DNA of 64,000 nucleotides from an uncultured Dysosmobacter sp. (GCA_947625655.1 CANQPD010000009.1:1-64000), one strand, 5' to 3'. Shown: positions 9,419 through 18,490, counted from the first letter of the stretch. Numbers and translations: made by a program. The notes: generated by a model not told the origin, from the sequence alone.

Positions 9419-10882
9419 TCAGCCCTTGTACTCCACAAACAGCTCCCGGACCGCGTTGGGATCGGCGGGGGCCGCCTTGGCGGCGGCAGCGGCGGGGGCG
9501 GGAGCCGCCGCGGGCTCGTCGTGGGGGCCGTCCCGCCAGGCCAGGAACTTGGGGGCCACCTGGGGGAACAGGGCCAGGGACAGGACATCCTCGTCGCTCT
9601 TGGCCACGTCCTTGAACTCCTCCCGGTATTTCTCCAGCTCCGGCTCCAGCAGGTCCGCCGGACGGCAGGTAATGACGTCCTCGGGGGCGATGCCCGCCTT
9701 GGCCCGGATGGCCTCGTTGACCTTGCCGGGCAGCTGGCCGTATTCGCCCTTCAGCATGGCCTTGGACTCCTTGGTGAAGGTCTTGTACCGCTCGCCCATG
9801 ATGATGTTCATGACCGCCTGGGTGCCCACGATCTGGCTGGAGGGGGTCACCAGCGGGGGATAGCCGTAGTCCTCCCGGACCCGGGGGATCTCCGCCAGCA
9901 CATCGTAGTACTTGTCCTCCTTCCCGGCCTGCTTCAGCTGGGAAATGAGGTTACTGAGCATGCCGCCGGGCACCTGATAGAGCAGGGTGTTGGTGTCCAC
10001 GTTCAAAACCTTGGGGTCCAGGCTGCCCTGCTCCTTCAGCTTCTGGGCCACCTTGCGGAAGTGGGCCGCCGCGTCGCTCATCTTGTTCAGGTCCAATCCG
10101 GTGTCCCGGGGCGTGCCCTGGAGGGTGGCAACCAGAGACTCCGTGGCGGGCTGGGAGGTGCCGTTGGCAAGAGGAGACAGGGCGGTGTCCACGATGTCCA
10201 CGCCGGCGTAGGCCGCCATCAGGTACACCATGTCGCCGGTGCCGGTGGTGTTGTGGGTGTGCAGGTGGATGGGGACGGAGACCGTCTCTTTCAGCCGCTT
10301 CACCAGGGAGTAGGCGTCCATGGGCAGCAGGAGGTTTGCCATGTCCTTGATGCAGATGACGTCGGCGCCCATCTGCTCCAGTTCTTTCGCCAGCTTCACG
10401 AAGTACTCCTCGTTGTGGATGGGGGAGATGGTGTAGGACATGGCGGCCTCCACCATGCCGCCGTACTTCTTGGCGGACTTGATGGCCTGTTCCAGATTGC
10501 GCACATCGTTCAGGGCGTCGAAGATGCGGATGATGTCGATGCCGTTTTCAATGGACTTGCGGCAGAAGGCGTCCACCACGTCGTCGGCATAGTGCTTGTA
10601 GCCCAGGATGTTCTGGCCCCGGAACAGCATCTGCAGCTTGGTGTGGGGCAGGGCCTTGCGGAGCTTCCGCAGCCGCTCCCAGGGGTCCTCGTTCAAAAAG
10701 CGCATGCAGGAGTCGAAGGTGGCGCCGCCCCAGCACTCCAACGACCAGTAGCCGATGGAGTCCAGCACCTCGCAGGCGGGGAGCATATCCTCCACCCGCA
10801 TGCGGGTGGCCGCCTGGGACTGGTGGGCGTCCCGGAGGATGGTGTCCGTGATATACAGGGGCTTGTTACTCAGAAATTCCAT
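9419..10882 (-). CDS. oadA: Na+-pumping decarboxylase, carboxyltransferase (alpha) subunit
   Basis: A 487-aa carboxyltransferase subunit that moves CO2 from oxaloacetate (or a similar substrate) to biotin. The TIM-barrel starts with TDTILRDAHQS (about 12-22), has the metal-binding HLHTHNTTG, and is followed by the conserved PYC_OADA region. The C-terminus is an Ala/Pro-rich tail with no biotinyl domain; biotin is instead carried by the separate gene at 12336. That split layout is common in Clostridia. It is the last gene of the OadG-biotin carrier-OadB-OadA operon. Substrate is not proven; pyruvate carboxylase subunit B is a common alternative label. Confidence 0.9.
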   Translation of the reverse strand: MEFLSNKPLYITDTILRDAHQSQAATRMRVEDMLPACEVLDSIGYWSLECWGGATFDSCMRFLNEDPWERLRKLRKALPHTKLQMLFRGQNILGYKHYADDVVDAFCRKSIENGIDIIRIFDALNDVRNLEQAIKSAKKYGGMVEAAMSYTISPIHNEEYFVKLAKELEQMGADVICIKDMANLLLPMDAYSLVKRLKETVSVPIHLHTHNTTGTGDMVYLMAAYAGVDIVDTALSPLANGTSQPATESLVATLQGTPRDTGLDLNKMSDAAAHFRKVAQKLKEQGSLDPKVLNVDTNTLLYQVPGGMLSNLISQLKQAGKEDKYYDVLAEIPRVREDYGYPPLVTPSSQIVGTQAVMNIIMGERYKTFTKESKAMLKGEYGQLPGKVNEAIRAKAGIAPEDVITCRPADLLEPELEKYREEFKDVAKSDEDVLSLALFPQVAPKFLAWRDGPHDEPAAAPAPAAAAAKAAPADPNAVRELFVEYKG

Positions 10883-10897
10883 AAATAATTACCTCCC

Positions 10898-12322
10898 TTA
10901 TCCGAACAGGGAAATCAGCACGCCCGCAGCGATGGCGGAGCCGATGACGCCGGCCACGTTGGGGCCCATGGCGTGCATCAGCAGGAAGTTGCCGGGGTTG
11001 TACTTCTGGCCCACCATCTGGGACACACGGGCGGCCATGGGCACGGCGGACACGCCGGCAGAGCCGATGAGGGGGTTGATCTTCTCCTTCAGGAACAGGT
11101 TCATGAACTTGGCAAGCAGCACGCCGCCGGCGGTGCCGAAGCTGAAAGCCACGATGCCCATGACCAGGATCTTCAGGGTCTGGGCGGAGAGGAAGGTGGT
11201 GCCGGTGGCGGTGGCGCCCACGGACACACCCAGGAAGATGGTGACGATGTTGATGAGCTCGTTCTGCACGGTCTTGCTCAGCCGCTCGGTGACGCCGCAC
11301 TCCCGGAAGAGGTTGCCCAGCATCAGGCAGGCGATCAGGGGGCCGGCGGAGGGCACCAGCAGGGCCACGAAGATGGTGACCACGATGGGGAAGATGATCT
11401 TCTCCTTCTTGGAGACCTGCCGCAGGGGCTTCATGACGATCTGCCGCTCCTTCTCGGTGGTCAGCAGCTTCATGATGGGCGGCTGGATGACGGGCACCAG
11501 GGCCATGTAGGAGTACGCGGCCACGGCGATGGGGCCCAGCAGGGCGGGAGCCAGCATGGCGGTGACGAAGATAGCGGTGGGGCCGTCGGCGCCGCCGATG
11601 ATGCCGATGGAGCCGGCCTCCGGGCCGGTGAAGCCCATCAGGCGGCAGCCGGCGTAGGTCATGAAGATGCCCAGCTGCGCGGCGGCGCCCAGCAGCAGGC
11701 TCTTGGGATTGGCGATCAGGGGGCCGAAGTCGGTCATGGCGCCCACGCCCATGAAGATCAGGCAGGGATAGATGCCCAGCTTCACGCCCAGGTACAAAAC
11801 GTCGATCAGGCCGGTGGAGATGGTCACGTCGGACATGGTCATGCCGTAGTAGGCGGCGGCCTGCTCCGCCTGGACCAGCGCCTGGAGCTGCGCCTCAAAG
11901 GTGCTCAGGGTGCCGCTGGCGGAGGCGGTGATCTCGGAGATCAGGTTCTCCATCACCTCCGGGGTGAAAGCGGCCTGGGCCGCGGTCATCACCTGCTCCA
12001 CATAGGGGGCCAGGACATTCTGGGACACGCCGGCCTCGGCCAGCTCATTGAGAAGCTCCGCCGTGACAGGGGAGCCGCCGAACAGGTCCCAGTGGATGTG
12101 GCCGCCGGCAAAGAGGATCTCGTGGTACATGTTGGCGCCGGGCAGGTTGGTCATCAGCATGCCGAAGGCGATGGTGCACATCAGCAGGGGCTCAAACTTC
12201 TTTCCGATGCCCAGGTACAGCAAAAAGCAGGCGACACAGAGCATGATCAGGTTTTTCCACCCGCCGTCCTGCAGCAGCAGGGTAAAGCCCGTGTCATTGA
12301 TAAAATTCAGGATAGCTTCCAT
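10898..12322 (-). CDS. oadB: Na+-translocating decarboxylase, beta subunit
   Basis: A 474-aa polytopic membrane protein that couples decarboxylation of carboxybiotin to Na+ export. The core motif [17 protein letters not shown] holds the conserved aspartate of the ion pathway. It is longer than the usual 375-430 residues because about 90 residues between the first membrane block and [13 protein letters not shown] form a polar, Ala-rich insertion (about 80-170), probably extracellular. Between oadA and the biotin carrier gene, with gaps of about 15 nt. Confidence 0.92.
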   Translation of the reverse strand: MEAILNFINDTGFTLLLQDGGWKNLIMLCVACFLLYLGIGKKFEPLLMCTIAFGMLMTNLPGANMYHEILFAGGHIHWDLFGGSPVTAELLNELAEAGVSQNVLAPYVEQVMTAAQAAFTPEVMENLISEITASASGTLSTFEAQLQALVQAEQAAAYYGMTMSDVTISTGLIDVLYLGVKLGIYPCLIFMGVGAMTDFGPLIANPKSLLLGAAAQLGIFMTYAGCRLMGFTGPEAGSIGIIGGADGPTAIFVTAMLAPALLGPIAVAAYSYMALVPVIQPPIMKLLTTEKERQIVMKPLRQVSKKEKIIFPIVVTIFVALLVPSAGPLIACLMLGNLFRECGVTERLSKTVQNELINIVTIFLGVSVGATATGTTFLSAQTLKILVMGIVAFSFGTAGGVLLAKFMNLFLKEKINPLIGSAGVSAVPMAARVSQMVGQKYNPGNFLLMHAMGPNVAGVIGSAIAAGVLISLFG

Positions 12323-12335
12323 AGTACGCCCTCCA

Positions 12336-12692
12336 TTACTGGATGACGCACAGCAATGTGCCGGACTCCACGGCCGCGCCCTTGGAGGTGTTCACGGAGG
12401 CGACGGTGCCGTCCCGGGGGCACATGATCTCGTTTTCCATCTTCATGGCCTCCAGGATCATCAGCACATCGCCCTTCTTCACGGCCTGGCCCTGGGCCAC
12501 GTTGACGGCCAGGATGGTGCCGGGCATGGGGGCGGTGATCTGCTCGCCGCCGGCGGGGGCGGCAGGGGCGGCGGGTGCCGGGGCCGGAGCGGGGGCCGCC
12601 GTGGCAGCGGCGGGCGCGGGGGCGGCGCCGGTCAGCTCTTCCAGTTCGATCTCGTAGGCGGTGCCGTTGACGGTCACTCTGTATTTCTTCAT
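12336..12692 (-). CDS. biotin carrier (biotinyl-lipoyl) subunit of decarboxylase
   Basis: A 118-aa protein with three parts: a short N-terminal strand region, an Ala/Pro hinge at about 25-48, and a biotinyl domain. The biotin attachment motif EAMKMENEI is present, the lysine being the biotinylated residue. It shuttles the carboxyl group between the alpha subunit and the membrane beta subunit. It corresponds to GcdC/MmdC-type carriers. AAGGAG lies upstream. Confidence 0.93.
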   Translation of the reverse strand: MKKYRVTVNGTAYEIELEELTGAAPAPAAATAAPAPAPAPAAPAAPAGGEQITAPMPGTILAVNVAQGQAVKKGDVLMILEAMKMENEIMCPRDGTVASVNTSKGAAVESGTLLCVIQ

Positions 12693-12716
12693 AGCCTTGT
12701 TTCTCCTTTTACATCA

Positions 12717-12986
12717 TTACAGTTTCTTCATAGACAGGATGCGGATGCCGGTAATGTCCGTGCCCAGCTCCTCCGCGATGGCGGCGGACACGGCGGCCAC
12801 CAGCTCCTGCTGGTTCACCTGGGGCGCGGCTGCGGCTGCCGGGGCAGGAACGGCTGCCGCCGGGGCGCTTTTCTTGCCGAGCCCGCAGAGGCGGCCCATG
12901 ATCGTCGTCAGGACGATCAGGCAGATCAGCCCGAAAAAGACCGTGCCCATGCCCATCAGACAGACAAATACGCTGGAATAGTCCAT
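12717..12986 (-). CDS. OadG-like small membrane subunit of decarboxylase
   Basis: An 89-aa protein with one N-terminal membrane helix (about 5-29), an Ala/Pro linker, and a short C-terminal region (QQELVAAVSAAIAEELG). This fits the OadG/gamma subunit, which helps assembly of the pump and anchors the cytosolic part. It is the first gene of the operon and has GGGAGGGAG upstream. Family assignment is by architecture and context, as these subunits are poorly conserved. Confidence 0.82.
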   Translation of the reverse strand: MDYSSVFVCLMGMGTVFFGLICLIVLTTIMGRLCGLGKKSAPAAAVPAPAAAAAPQVNQQELVAAVSAAIAEELGTDITGIRILSMKKL

Positions 12987-13016
12987 ATACTCCCTCCCAA
13001 ATCGAAATATACGTAC

Positions 13017-13045
13017 ATTGTATCAATTTCGCACAGGAAAAACAA
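13017..13045 (-). promoter_or_regulatory. putative promoter of the decarboxylase operon
   Basis: On the minus strand TTGTTT (13040-13045) and TACAAT (13017-13022) are 17 bp apart, 30 nt upstream of the first gene. A plus-strand TATAAT (13082-13087) nearby may serve the divergent sfsA, but no good -35 was found for it. Confidence 0.55.
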
Positions 13046-13188
13046 TGTGTGTTGTCAAAATTTCTTTGGGTATTTTTTATGTATAATGCTGAACAAGAAG
13101 AGCGGCGAAAACGATTATCTCTCTTTATTAGAGGGGTGATTTATGGTATGATGACTAAAAATGACCGAGAGGAAAGGAGGGGCGGCGC

Positions 13189-13869
13189 ATGCGGTATCAC
13201 GCTGTGACGGCGGGGCGCTTTCTGGCGCGGCCCAACCGCTTCATCGCCCATGTGGAAACGGACGAGGGCGTGCAGGTGGTCCATGTGAAAAATACCGGGC
13301 GCTGCCGGGAACTGCTGGTTCCCGGGGCCACGGTCTATCTGGAGCGGGGGACGAATCCCGGCCGCAAGACGGCGTTTGACCTGATCGCCGTGGAAAAGGG
13401 CGGCCGGCTGATCAATATGGACGCCCAGGCGCCCAACAAGGTGTTTGCGGAGTGGGCCGCCGCCGGGGGATTCCGGCCGGATGTGACAGCGGTGCGGAGC
13501 GAATACGTTTACGGGGATTCCCGGCTGGATTTCTGCCTGGAGACCGCCCGCGGCCCCCATCTGGTGGAGGTCAAGGGCGTTACCCTGGAGGAAAACGGCG
13601 CCGCCCGCTTTCCCGACGCCCCCACGGAGCGGGGGGTGAAGCATATCCGGGAATTGCGGCGGGCGGCGGAATCGGGGCTTGACGCGACCCTGTTCTTTGT
13701 GGTACAAATAGAGAACATCCGCAGCGTCGCTCCCAACGATGAGACCCACCCCGCCTTCGGCGCCGCGCTGCGGGAGGCCGCGGCCTCGGGTGTAAACGTT
13801 TGCGCATATGACTGCGCCGTGACGCCGGACAGCCTGCTGATCCGCCGGCGTGTGCCGGTGATTTTGTGA
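13189..13869 (+). CDS. sfsA: SfsA family DNA/RNA nuclease
   Basis: A 226-aa protein of the SfsA family (OB-fold plus a restriction-endonuclease-like fold). Matching features are RFLARPNRFIAHVE at the start, GRCRELLVPGATVYLE, FDLIAVE, and the nuclease core YGDSRLDFCLE...HLVEVKGVTL with D and E/K catalytic residues. First described as a sugar-fermentation stimulation protein in E. coli; a nuclease role is newer. AAAGGAGG is upstream. mntP follows after 12 nt, so the two are co-transcribed. Confidence 0.93.
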   Translation: MRYHAVTAGRFLARPNRFIAHVETDEGVQVVHVKNTGRCRELLVPGATVYLERGTNPGRKTAFDLIAVEKGGRLINMDAQAPNKVFAEWAAAGGFRPDVTAVRSEYVYGDSRLDFCLETARGPHLVEVKGVTLEENGAARFPDAPTERGVKHIRELRRAAESGLDATLFFVVQIENIRSVAPNDETHPAFGAALREAAASGVNVCAYDCAVTPDSLLIRRRVPVIL

Positions 13870-13881
13870 GGGAATTTGCAT

Positions 13882-14457
13882 ATGGGATTTGTAGAACTGC
13901 TTTTGATCGGTGTGGGCCTTTCCATGGACGCGTTCGCCGTGGCGATCTGCCAGGGACTGTGCATGCCCAGGATCAACTGGCGGCACGCCGTCGTCATTGC
14001 GCTTTTCTTCGGCGGCTTTCAGGCGCTGATGCCCTTCGCGGGCTGGCTGCTGGGGTCGCAGTTTGCCGGGTACATACAGTCCTTTGACCACTGGGTGGCG
14101 TTTATCCTGCTGGTGCTCATCGGCGGCAACATGGTGCGGGAGGCGCTGTCCCCGGAGGAAGAGGAGACCGCCTGTGCCGTGGCCGCGAAGCTGGATTACA
14201 GGCAGCTGTTCTTGATGGCAGTGGCTACCAGCATTGACGCGCTGGCGGTGGGAGTGACGTTTGCGTTTCTGGAGGTCGAGATCCTTCCGGCCATCACGCT
14301 GATTGGCTGCACCACCTTCTGCATCTCCCTGGCGGGCGTGGCCGTGGGCAATTTCTTCGGCGCCCGGTACAAGAAGCGGGCCGAGGTGACCGGCGGTATC
14401 ATCCTGATCCTGCTGGGGCTCAAGATCCTGCTGGAGCATCTGGGGCTCCTGGGGTGA
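13882..14457 (+). CDS. mntP: manganese efflux pump MntP
   Basis: A 191-aa membrane protein with six predicted helices. It shows the MntP motifs GLSMDAFAVAICQG near the N-terminus and ATSIDALAVGVTFA in the second half, an internal duplication whose aspartates are required for Mn2+ export. ATG 13882 has GTGAGGGA 9 nt upstream. No yybP-ykoY Mn riboswitch is visible upstream; the gene sits directly behind sfsA. Confidence 0.94.
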   Translation: MGFVELLLIGVGLSMDAFAVAICQGLCMPRINWRHAVVIALFFGGFQALMPFAGWLLGSQFAGYIQSFDHWVAFILLVLIGGNMVREALSPEEEETACAVAAKLDYRQLFLMAVATSIDALAVGVTFAFLEVEILPAITLIGCTTFCISLAGVAVGNFFGARYKKRAEVTGGIILILLGLKILLEHLGLLG

Positions 14458-14469
14458 GCAAGTTGTGAT

Positions 14470-14506
14470 AAAAGCCCGCGTGTCCTCATGGACGCGCGGG
14501 CTTTTG
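14470..14506 (+). terminator. terminator of the sfsA-mntP operon
   Basis: Stem AAAAGCCCGCGTGTCC/GGACGCGCGGGCTTTT with a TCAT loop and one internal mismatch, 12 nt after mntP. Its flanking A and T runs make it possibly bidirectional. Confidence 0.88.
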
Positions 14507-14512
14507 TAAATC

Positions 14513-14552
14513 AAAAAAAGATCTGCATTCAGAATGAATGCAGATCTTTTTT
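14513..14552 (-). terminator. terminator of the interrupted tRNA-Ala gene
   Basis: Stem AGATCTGCATTC/GAATGCAGATCT flanked by A7 and T7. It lies 3' of the tRNA-Ala remnant on the minus strand and was presumably its original terminator. Confidence 0.88.
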
Positions 14553-14610
14553 TGGTGGAGATAAGCGGGATCGAACCGCTGACCTCTTGACTGCCAGTCA
14601 AGCGCTCTCC
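14553..14610 (-). pseudogene. 3' part of tRNA-Ala(GGC), split by the mobile element
   Basis: These 58 nt hold the last three quarters of a tRNA-Ala with encoded CCA: anticodon stem CTTGA/TCAAG with GGC, T-arm and 3' acceptor strand. They match the intact gene at 25924-25999. The sequence departs from a tRNA right after GCGCTCTCC, where the element begins. The missing 18 nt are found at 25580-25597. Confidence 0.9.
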
Positions 14611-14710
14611 AGAGCCCATCGGTTACATACCCCCGTAACTGGGTCTGTGAGATGCGCTTCAATACGCAATACCACTAAAACAAGCCATAGTTTTTAGTCG
14701 CTTCTAAATG

Positions 14711-15187
14711 TTATATTTCAACATGACAATCTGGCCTCGCCTTTCGGAAAGCCGTCAGGCTGCGCTTTTGAATTGGACAACCTCGTATATTCAGTTCCCG
14801 CAACATCGGCATATCAATCAATGGGGTCAGGTCGGTGATCGGATTGCCCTCCAGATATAATCTAGACAACCAATTCAATTTGGTCAATGGCGTTAAATTT
14901 GTGATTGTATTGTGCTCCAAAAACAGTTCATGTAATTTAGGGATATATGCCAAAGGTGATAAATCTGAAATCTGATTGCGATTGAGGTATAATGTACCCA
15001 GCCGGGGTAATCCTACCAAGGGAGTCAAATCTGAAATACGGTTATTGCACAAGTCCAGCCACTCTAACCGTGTTAGGCCAACCAAGGGCGGTAGGGTGAC
15101 AATTTGACATTCACTAAAGTACAGTTTACAAGGGACTACACAGGGTAGGTATCTGACGGGAGGGGTGCCGCCAGTCAGATTTTCCAT
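14711..15187 (-). CDS. leucine-rich repeat protein, C-terminal piece of an interrupted gene
   Basis: A 158-aa reading frame. From about residue 25 it is a run of 22-residue internalin-like LRRs (LxxLxxLxLxxNxIxDLxPL) with a short cap ending RPDCHVEI. The first 24 residues (MENLTGGTPP...) are not LRR and are encoded by the end of the inserted mobilizable element. Its start overlaps the recombinase gene by 13 nt. The N-terminal piece is at 22692-23273; removing the insert joins them in frame. No signal peptide. Whether this piece is translated is unknown. Confidence 0.8.
   Translation of the reverse strand: MENLTGGTPPVRYLPCVVPCKLYFSECQIVTLPPLVGLTRLEWLDLCNNRISDLTPLVGLPRLGTLYLNRNQISDLSPLAYIPKLHELFLEHNTITNLTPLTKLNWLSRLYLEGNPITDLTPLIDMPMLRELNIRGCPIQKRSLTAFRKARPDCHVEI
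15122..15141 (+). repeat. left terminal inverted repeat of the mobilizable element
   Basis: CAGTTTACAAGGGACTACAC, complementary to 22716-22735 apart from one base. It lies between the LRR junction and the recombinase stop codon, as expected for half of an attP arm. Confidence 0.88.
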
Positions 15188-16686
15188 GTGATGTTCAAGC
15201 TGTCGCTTGTGGCGGCTATGGTGGTGATCATCAAATCCACCACACGCCGCTTGTCATCAAAAGATACATTCTCCCAGGTATCGAGGTAGCCGGAAATCTG
15301 GCTGACCTGTTCCGGGCTGATGGCCTCCACAGTCAACTCCGCTATCCTTGCCAGAAGTTCCTGCTTGCGCCCGTCCAGTTCCGCTATCTTCACATTCACA
15401 TAGGAGAACAGGACATTGTTTGCCCCCGTCAGACTGTCCACCAGCTTTTCAATCTCGCTGTCTACATGGGCAAGTTCCACTTGCAGGGCGGTGATTTTCG
15501 GGTTTGCCTTTGCCGCTTTCTTTTTTCCTGTCAGCGTCTTGTAGCTTGCCAGCTTCTTTACCATCTGCTGATAAACAACCGCTTCCAGTTCCGAAGTGAT
15601 GATTTTCCCACAGCCAGGACAGCTTTTATTGTCCAGCCGTTTCGTGCAGCGGAGATACTGTTTGCCGGAGGGATTGTAGATACTCATAAGAGCATACCCG
15701 CAATTCCCGCACTTGATTTTTCCTGCCAGCCATGTGTGGGTGGCTTTCCGGGCAGACTGGATTTTCATGTTGTTCATCAGCTTCTTGCGGCAGGTCAGCC
15801 AGGTGTCGGAGGGGACGATACCCTCATGGGGAGCCAGTACCAGCATTTGGTCTTTTAAGTCGTTTTTCTTGCTGGCCTTTACATCTCGCCCTTGATACAG
15901 ATAGCAGCCGTTCATGCCCGTAAAATCGGCAACGTCATTGACAATGACTGTACCTTGACTTTTGAAAAATTCGTACACATCAAGGTCTGCCTGCACATAG
16001 ACAGGATTGCGTAACATCTGCGCCAGCGTGGGGCGTATCAGCTCTTTGCCATGGAACAAAATCCCCTGTTCGGCAAAGTACCGGGTAATGTCCCCGTAGG
16101 AAGTTGTGGGCTGGGCGTACATCTCAAACATCAGCCGGATATTGGCCGCTTCCTCCGGGTTTACCACCAGCTTCTTTGTGTTGATACCGTCCATCTTGAT
16201 AGGCTCCGTATGGAAGCCGTAAGGGGCTTTCCCGCCCATCTTAAAGCCCCGCTGACTGCGGGAGTAGTAAGCGTCCGTTACCCGCTTCTGTATCGTTTCC
16301 CGTTCAAGCTGGGCGAACACGATACAGATATTCAGCATGGCCCGTCCCATCGGCGTGGAGGTATCAAACTTTTCCGTAGAGGACACAAACTCCACATTGT
16401 ACTGCTGGAACAGCTCCATCATGTTGGCAAAGTCCAGAATGGAACGGCTGATACGGTCGAGCTTGTAAACCACGACCTTTGCAATCAAGCCCCGCTTGAT
16501 GTCCCGCACCAGTTCTTGAAACTTCGGACGGTCTGTGTTCTTGCCGCTGTACCCTTTGTCTGTGTATTCCTTGCAGTTACCGCCTTTCAACTCGTATTTG
16601 CAAAATTCAATCTGGCTTTCAATGGAAATGCTGTCCTTTTTGTCTACCGATTGTCTTGCATAGATTGCGTCTATCCGATTGTTCAT
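15175..16686 (-). CDS. large serine recombinase
   Basis: A 503-aa site-specific recombinase that would integrate and excise the inner element. The catalytic resolvase domain (1-150) has the nucleophile in YARQS (Ser13) and arginines in YKLDRISRS. It is followed by a recombinase domain (about 165-275), a zinc ribbon (CGNCG...C...CPGC, about 333-365) and a coiled-coil C-terminal region (about 390-460). AAAAGGAG precedes the ATG. Its stop is 34 bp from the left inverted repeat, the usual place for such a gene. The protein appears full length. Confidence 0.96.
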   Translation of the reverse strand: MNNRIDAIYARQSVDKKDSISIESQIEFCKYELKGGNCKEYTDKGYSGKNTDRPKFQELVRDIKRGLIAKVVVYKLDRISRSILDFANMMELFQQYNVEFVSSTEKFDTSTPMGRAMLNICIVFAQLERETIQKRVTDAYYSRSQRGFKMGGKAPYGFHTEPIKMDGINTKKLVVNPEEAANIRLMFEMYAQPTTSYGDITRYFAEQGILFHGKELIRPTLAQMLRNPVYVQADLDVYEFFKSQGTVIVNDVADFTGMNGCYLYQGRDVKASKKNDLKDQMLVLAPHEGIVPSDTWLTCRKKLMNNMKIQSARKATHTWLAGKIKCGNCGYALMSIYNPSGKQYLRCTKRLDNKSCPGCGKIITSELEAVVYQQMVKKLASYKTLTGKKKAAKANPKITALQVELAHVDSEIEKLVDSLTGANNVLFSYVNVKIAELDGRKQELLARIAELTVEAISPEQVSQISGYLDTWENVSFDDKRRVVDLMITTIAATSDSLNITWKI

Positions 16687-16780
16687 ATTGTCGCTCCTTT
16701 TCTTAAAAAAGAAACGGAGCTGCTGACAGTTCTATTATACCGCCAGCAGCCCCGCAAATCAATGATGGGTTTGGAAAACC

Positions 16781-16993
16781 TTATGTCCCGGCTTCCTCAC
16801 TCTCCCGCTTGTCGGCGTACTTGCGGAACACCTCATAAAGCTGCTGTTCCAGTTCCCGGCGTTTGGCTGCTTCCTGTTCCGGCGTGAACACCGGGGAGAG
16901 ATTTTCCAGTGTGATTTCCTTTCCCTGAAAAGTCACGATTTCGATTTCCTTTTTGTATCTGATATTACTTATAAGATCACCTTTCCTTTCCAT
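16781..16993 (-). CDS. TnpW-like transposon-encoded protein
   Basis: A 70-aa protein (IRYKKEIEIVTFQGKEITL, VFTPEQEAAKRRELEQQLYEVF) resembling TnpW-type small proteins found between relaxase and recombinase genes in Clostridial mobile elements. Its role is unknown. The start overlaps the relaxase stop region by 17 nt, so translation is probably coupled; an internal start a few codons later is possible. Confidence 0.7.
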   Translation of the reverse strand: MERKGDLISNIRYKKEIEIVTFQGKEITLENLSPVFTPEQEAAKRRELEQQLYEVFRKYADKRESEEAGT

Positions 16994-17921
16994 GCTGCCG
17001 CTGTTGCCGTTTCAGTTCCGCTAAAATCTCCGGCGGGATACGGTCAACCAGCCGCCGCATATCGTCCAGTTCGCTTTTTAACTTCGCCCGTTCCATCGTG
17101 TCATTCATCTTGCCTTTTTCGCTGGCCTTTGCCCTGACTTCCAGCTTTTCATTTTCCGCTAACAAGTCATTGATTGTGACCTTGTATTTTTTCAGTTGCC
17201 CGGAGAAGTTCTCCATCTGCGGAAACCACTTTTTCAGCATGGAGAGGGCTTCCTCTTTCTTCTTTCCGGCGTTCAGCGGGGTAATGCCGGAGAGAACCGC
17301 TTCAATGGCCCTCGCCTGTTTGGAGAGGTTGACCGCCTGTTTGAACAGCCGGGTGGGGATATGCTTCCGGCCCGTCTTGCTGGCGCTTTCCCCACGCTCC
17401 AGGTCGGGGTACTGCTCCACCATACAGGCGTGAAAATCGTCCTGCCACTTCGTCAGATTGGCCCGGTTGCCGATAATTTCTTTGGCGCACAGGCGGTTGT
17501 CCTTTGTCAGCGGCACAAAGACCAAGTGCAGATGGGGCGTTTTTTCATCCATGTGTACCATAGCCGAAACGATGTTCTCCCGGCCCACCCGGTCAATGAG
17601 GAAGTCCGCCGCCCTCTGGAAGTAGGCCGCTATCTCCTTTGGGGACTTGCCCTTGAAAAACTCCGGGCTGGCGGTAATCAGCGTGTCCACAAACCGAGTG
17701 CTGTCCTTGCGGGTGCGGCATCTGGCCTGCTCGATGCGGCTCTGAATGAAATGGTAGTAGCGGCCATCCGGCTTGACGATGTGGAAATTGTACTTGCTCC
17801 GGCTGGTGTCAATGTCCGGGTTGCTGGCGTACTGCTCCTTTTTCCGTTCATGGTGGGCTTCCAGCGGCCCCGCCGGGTGGCCCTTGTGCTTCTCAAATCG
17901 CAAAATTGCGTGTTGTGCCAT
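16977..17921 (-). CDS. MOBV (Mob/Pre family) relaxase
   Basis: A 314-aa mobilization relaxase. It would nick oriT and pilot the element during conjugation driven by a helper system. Motifs of Mob/Pre proteins are present: AHHERKKEQYASNPDID with SRSKYN near residue 25-45, and HMDEKTPHLHLVFVPL (metal-binding histidines) at about 125-140. The C-terminal third is coiled coil. It is shorter than plasmid Mob proteins but keeps the full catalytic domain. The matching oriT is at 22572-22607. Confidence 0.9.
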   Translation of the reverse strand: MAQHAILRFEKHKGHPAGPLEAHHERKKEQYASNPDIDTSRSKYNFHIVKPDGRYYHFIQSRIEQARCRTRKDSTRFVDTLITASPEFFKGKSPKEIAAYFQRAADFLIDRVGRENIVSAMVHMDEKTPHLHLVFVPLTKDNRLCAKEIIGNRANLTKWQDDFHACMVEQYPDLERGESASKTGRKHIPTRLFKQAVNLSKQARAIEAVLSGITPLNAGKKKEEALSMLKKWFPQMENFSGQLKKYKVTINDLLAENEKLEVRAKASEKGKMNDTMERAKLKSELDDMRRLVDRIPPEILAELKRQQRQHGKER

Positions 17922-18094
17922 TGAACTCCTTTCCCCATTCCATTCCTTTCCGGCGGGTTTTCCCGCCGAAAATATCTCTGATAGGATTGGAATGGAATGA
18001 ATGTAAATAGATGGTTTTAATCTCTGTATTTCTATATACCGTCAGATTTCCGTACTTCAAGAGGATTGATTTTCGTACTCGCCAAGTACGGTTT

Positions 18095-18490
18095 TCAGCC
18101 CTCCGGCGTACCATAACCGGATTTCTTGAAGTCGGTGTTTGGAACCGCTTCATAGGATTTCGGGTAAATGCGGTTGGGTTTTCCACAGCCCTGTTTCTGG
18201 ATTTCCACCAGCCCCGCATACTGCAACTCCCGCAGGGTGTTGACCGCTTTCTGCCGCCCGCAGCGGAGCAAAGCGACCACCTCGCAGATGGGGTAGTACA
18301 GGTAGACCCGCCCGTACTCGTCCGCCCAGCCGTTCTTCCGGGACAACTCCGCCCGGCGCAGGACAAAGGCATACAGCACCTTCGCTTCGTTGCTCAAGGG
18401 CTGGAATGTGGGTGCTTCAAAAAGGAAATTGGGGAGCCGGGTGAAACTGAACGCCTTTTCCGGCTGGTGAATATAAATCGTGTTTGTCAT
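18095..18490 (-). CDS. RepA N-terminal domain replication initiator
   Basis: A 131-aa protein with the RepA_N winged-helix domain (FTRLPNFLFE, LSNEAKVLYAFVLRRAELS, CGRQKAVNTLRELQYAGLVEI). Such proteins start plasmid-like replication of excised elements. The reading frame ends with TGA after GYGTPEG; the following codons still look like the usual tail (residues similar to EVRKS), so a later nonsense mutation may have shortened it. The DNA-binding domain is intact. Confidence 0.85.
   Translation of the reverse strand: MTNTIYIHQPEKAFSFTRLPNFLFEAPTFQPLSNEAKVLYAFVLRRAELSRKNGWADEYGRVYLYYPICEVVALLRCGRQKAVNTLRELQYAGLVEIQKQGCGKPNRIYPKSYEAVPNTDFKKSGYGTPEG

Noticed and set aside
9407..12346. Large plus-strand frames opposite the decarboxylase operon (493 and 457 codons)
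   Set aside because: They are antisense shadows of oadA and oadB with His/Gly/Val-rich composition and no ribosome sites.
13053..13058. TTGACA on the minus strand as -35 of the decarboxylase operon
   Set aside because: Its distance to the only good -10 (TACAAT) is about 30 bp, so TTGTTT at 13040-13045 is preferred.
13882..13890. Possible manganese riboswitch ahead of mntP
   Set aside because: Only 12 nt separate sfsA and mntP, leaving no room for a yybP-ykoY element.
14611..14640. CATACCCCCG near the left end of the outer element looked like a tRNA 5' end
   Set aside because: It is part of the element's own attP arm (CGGTTACATACCCC), whose complement is at 25551-25564; the true tRNA 5' piece is at 25580-25597.
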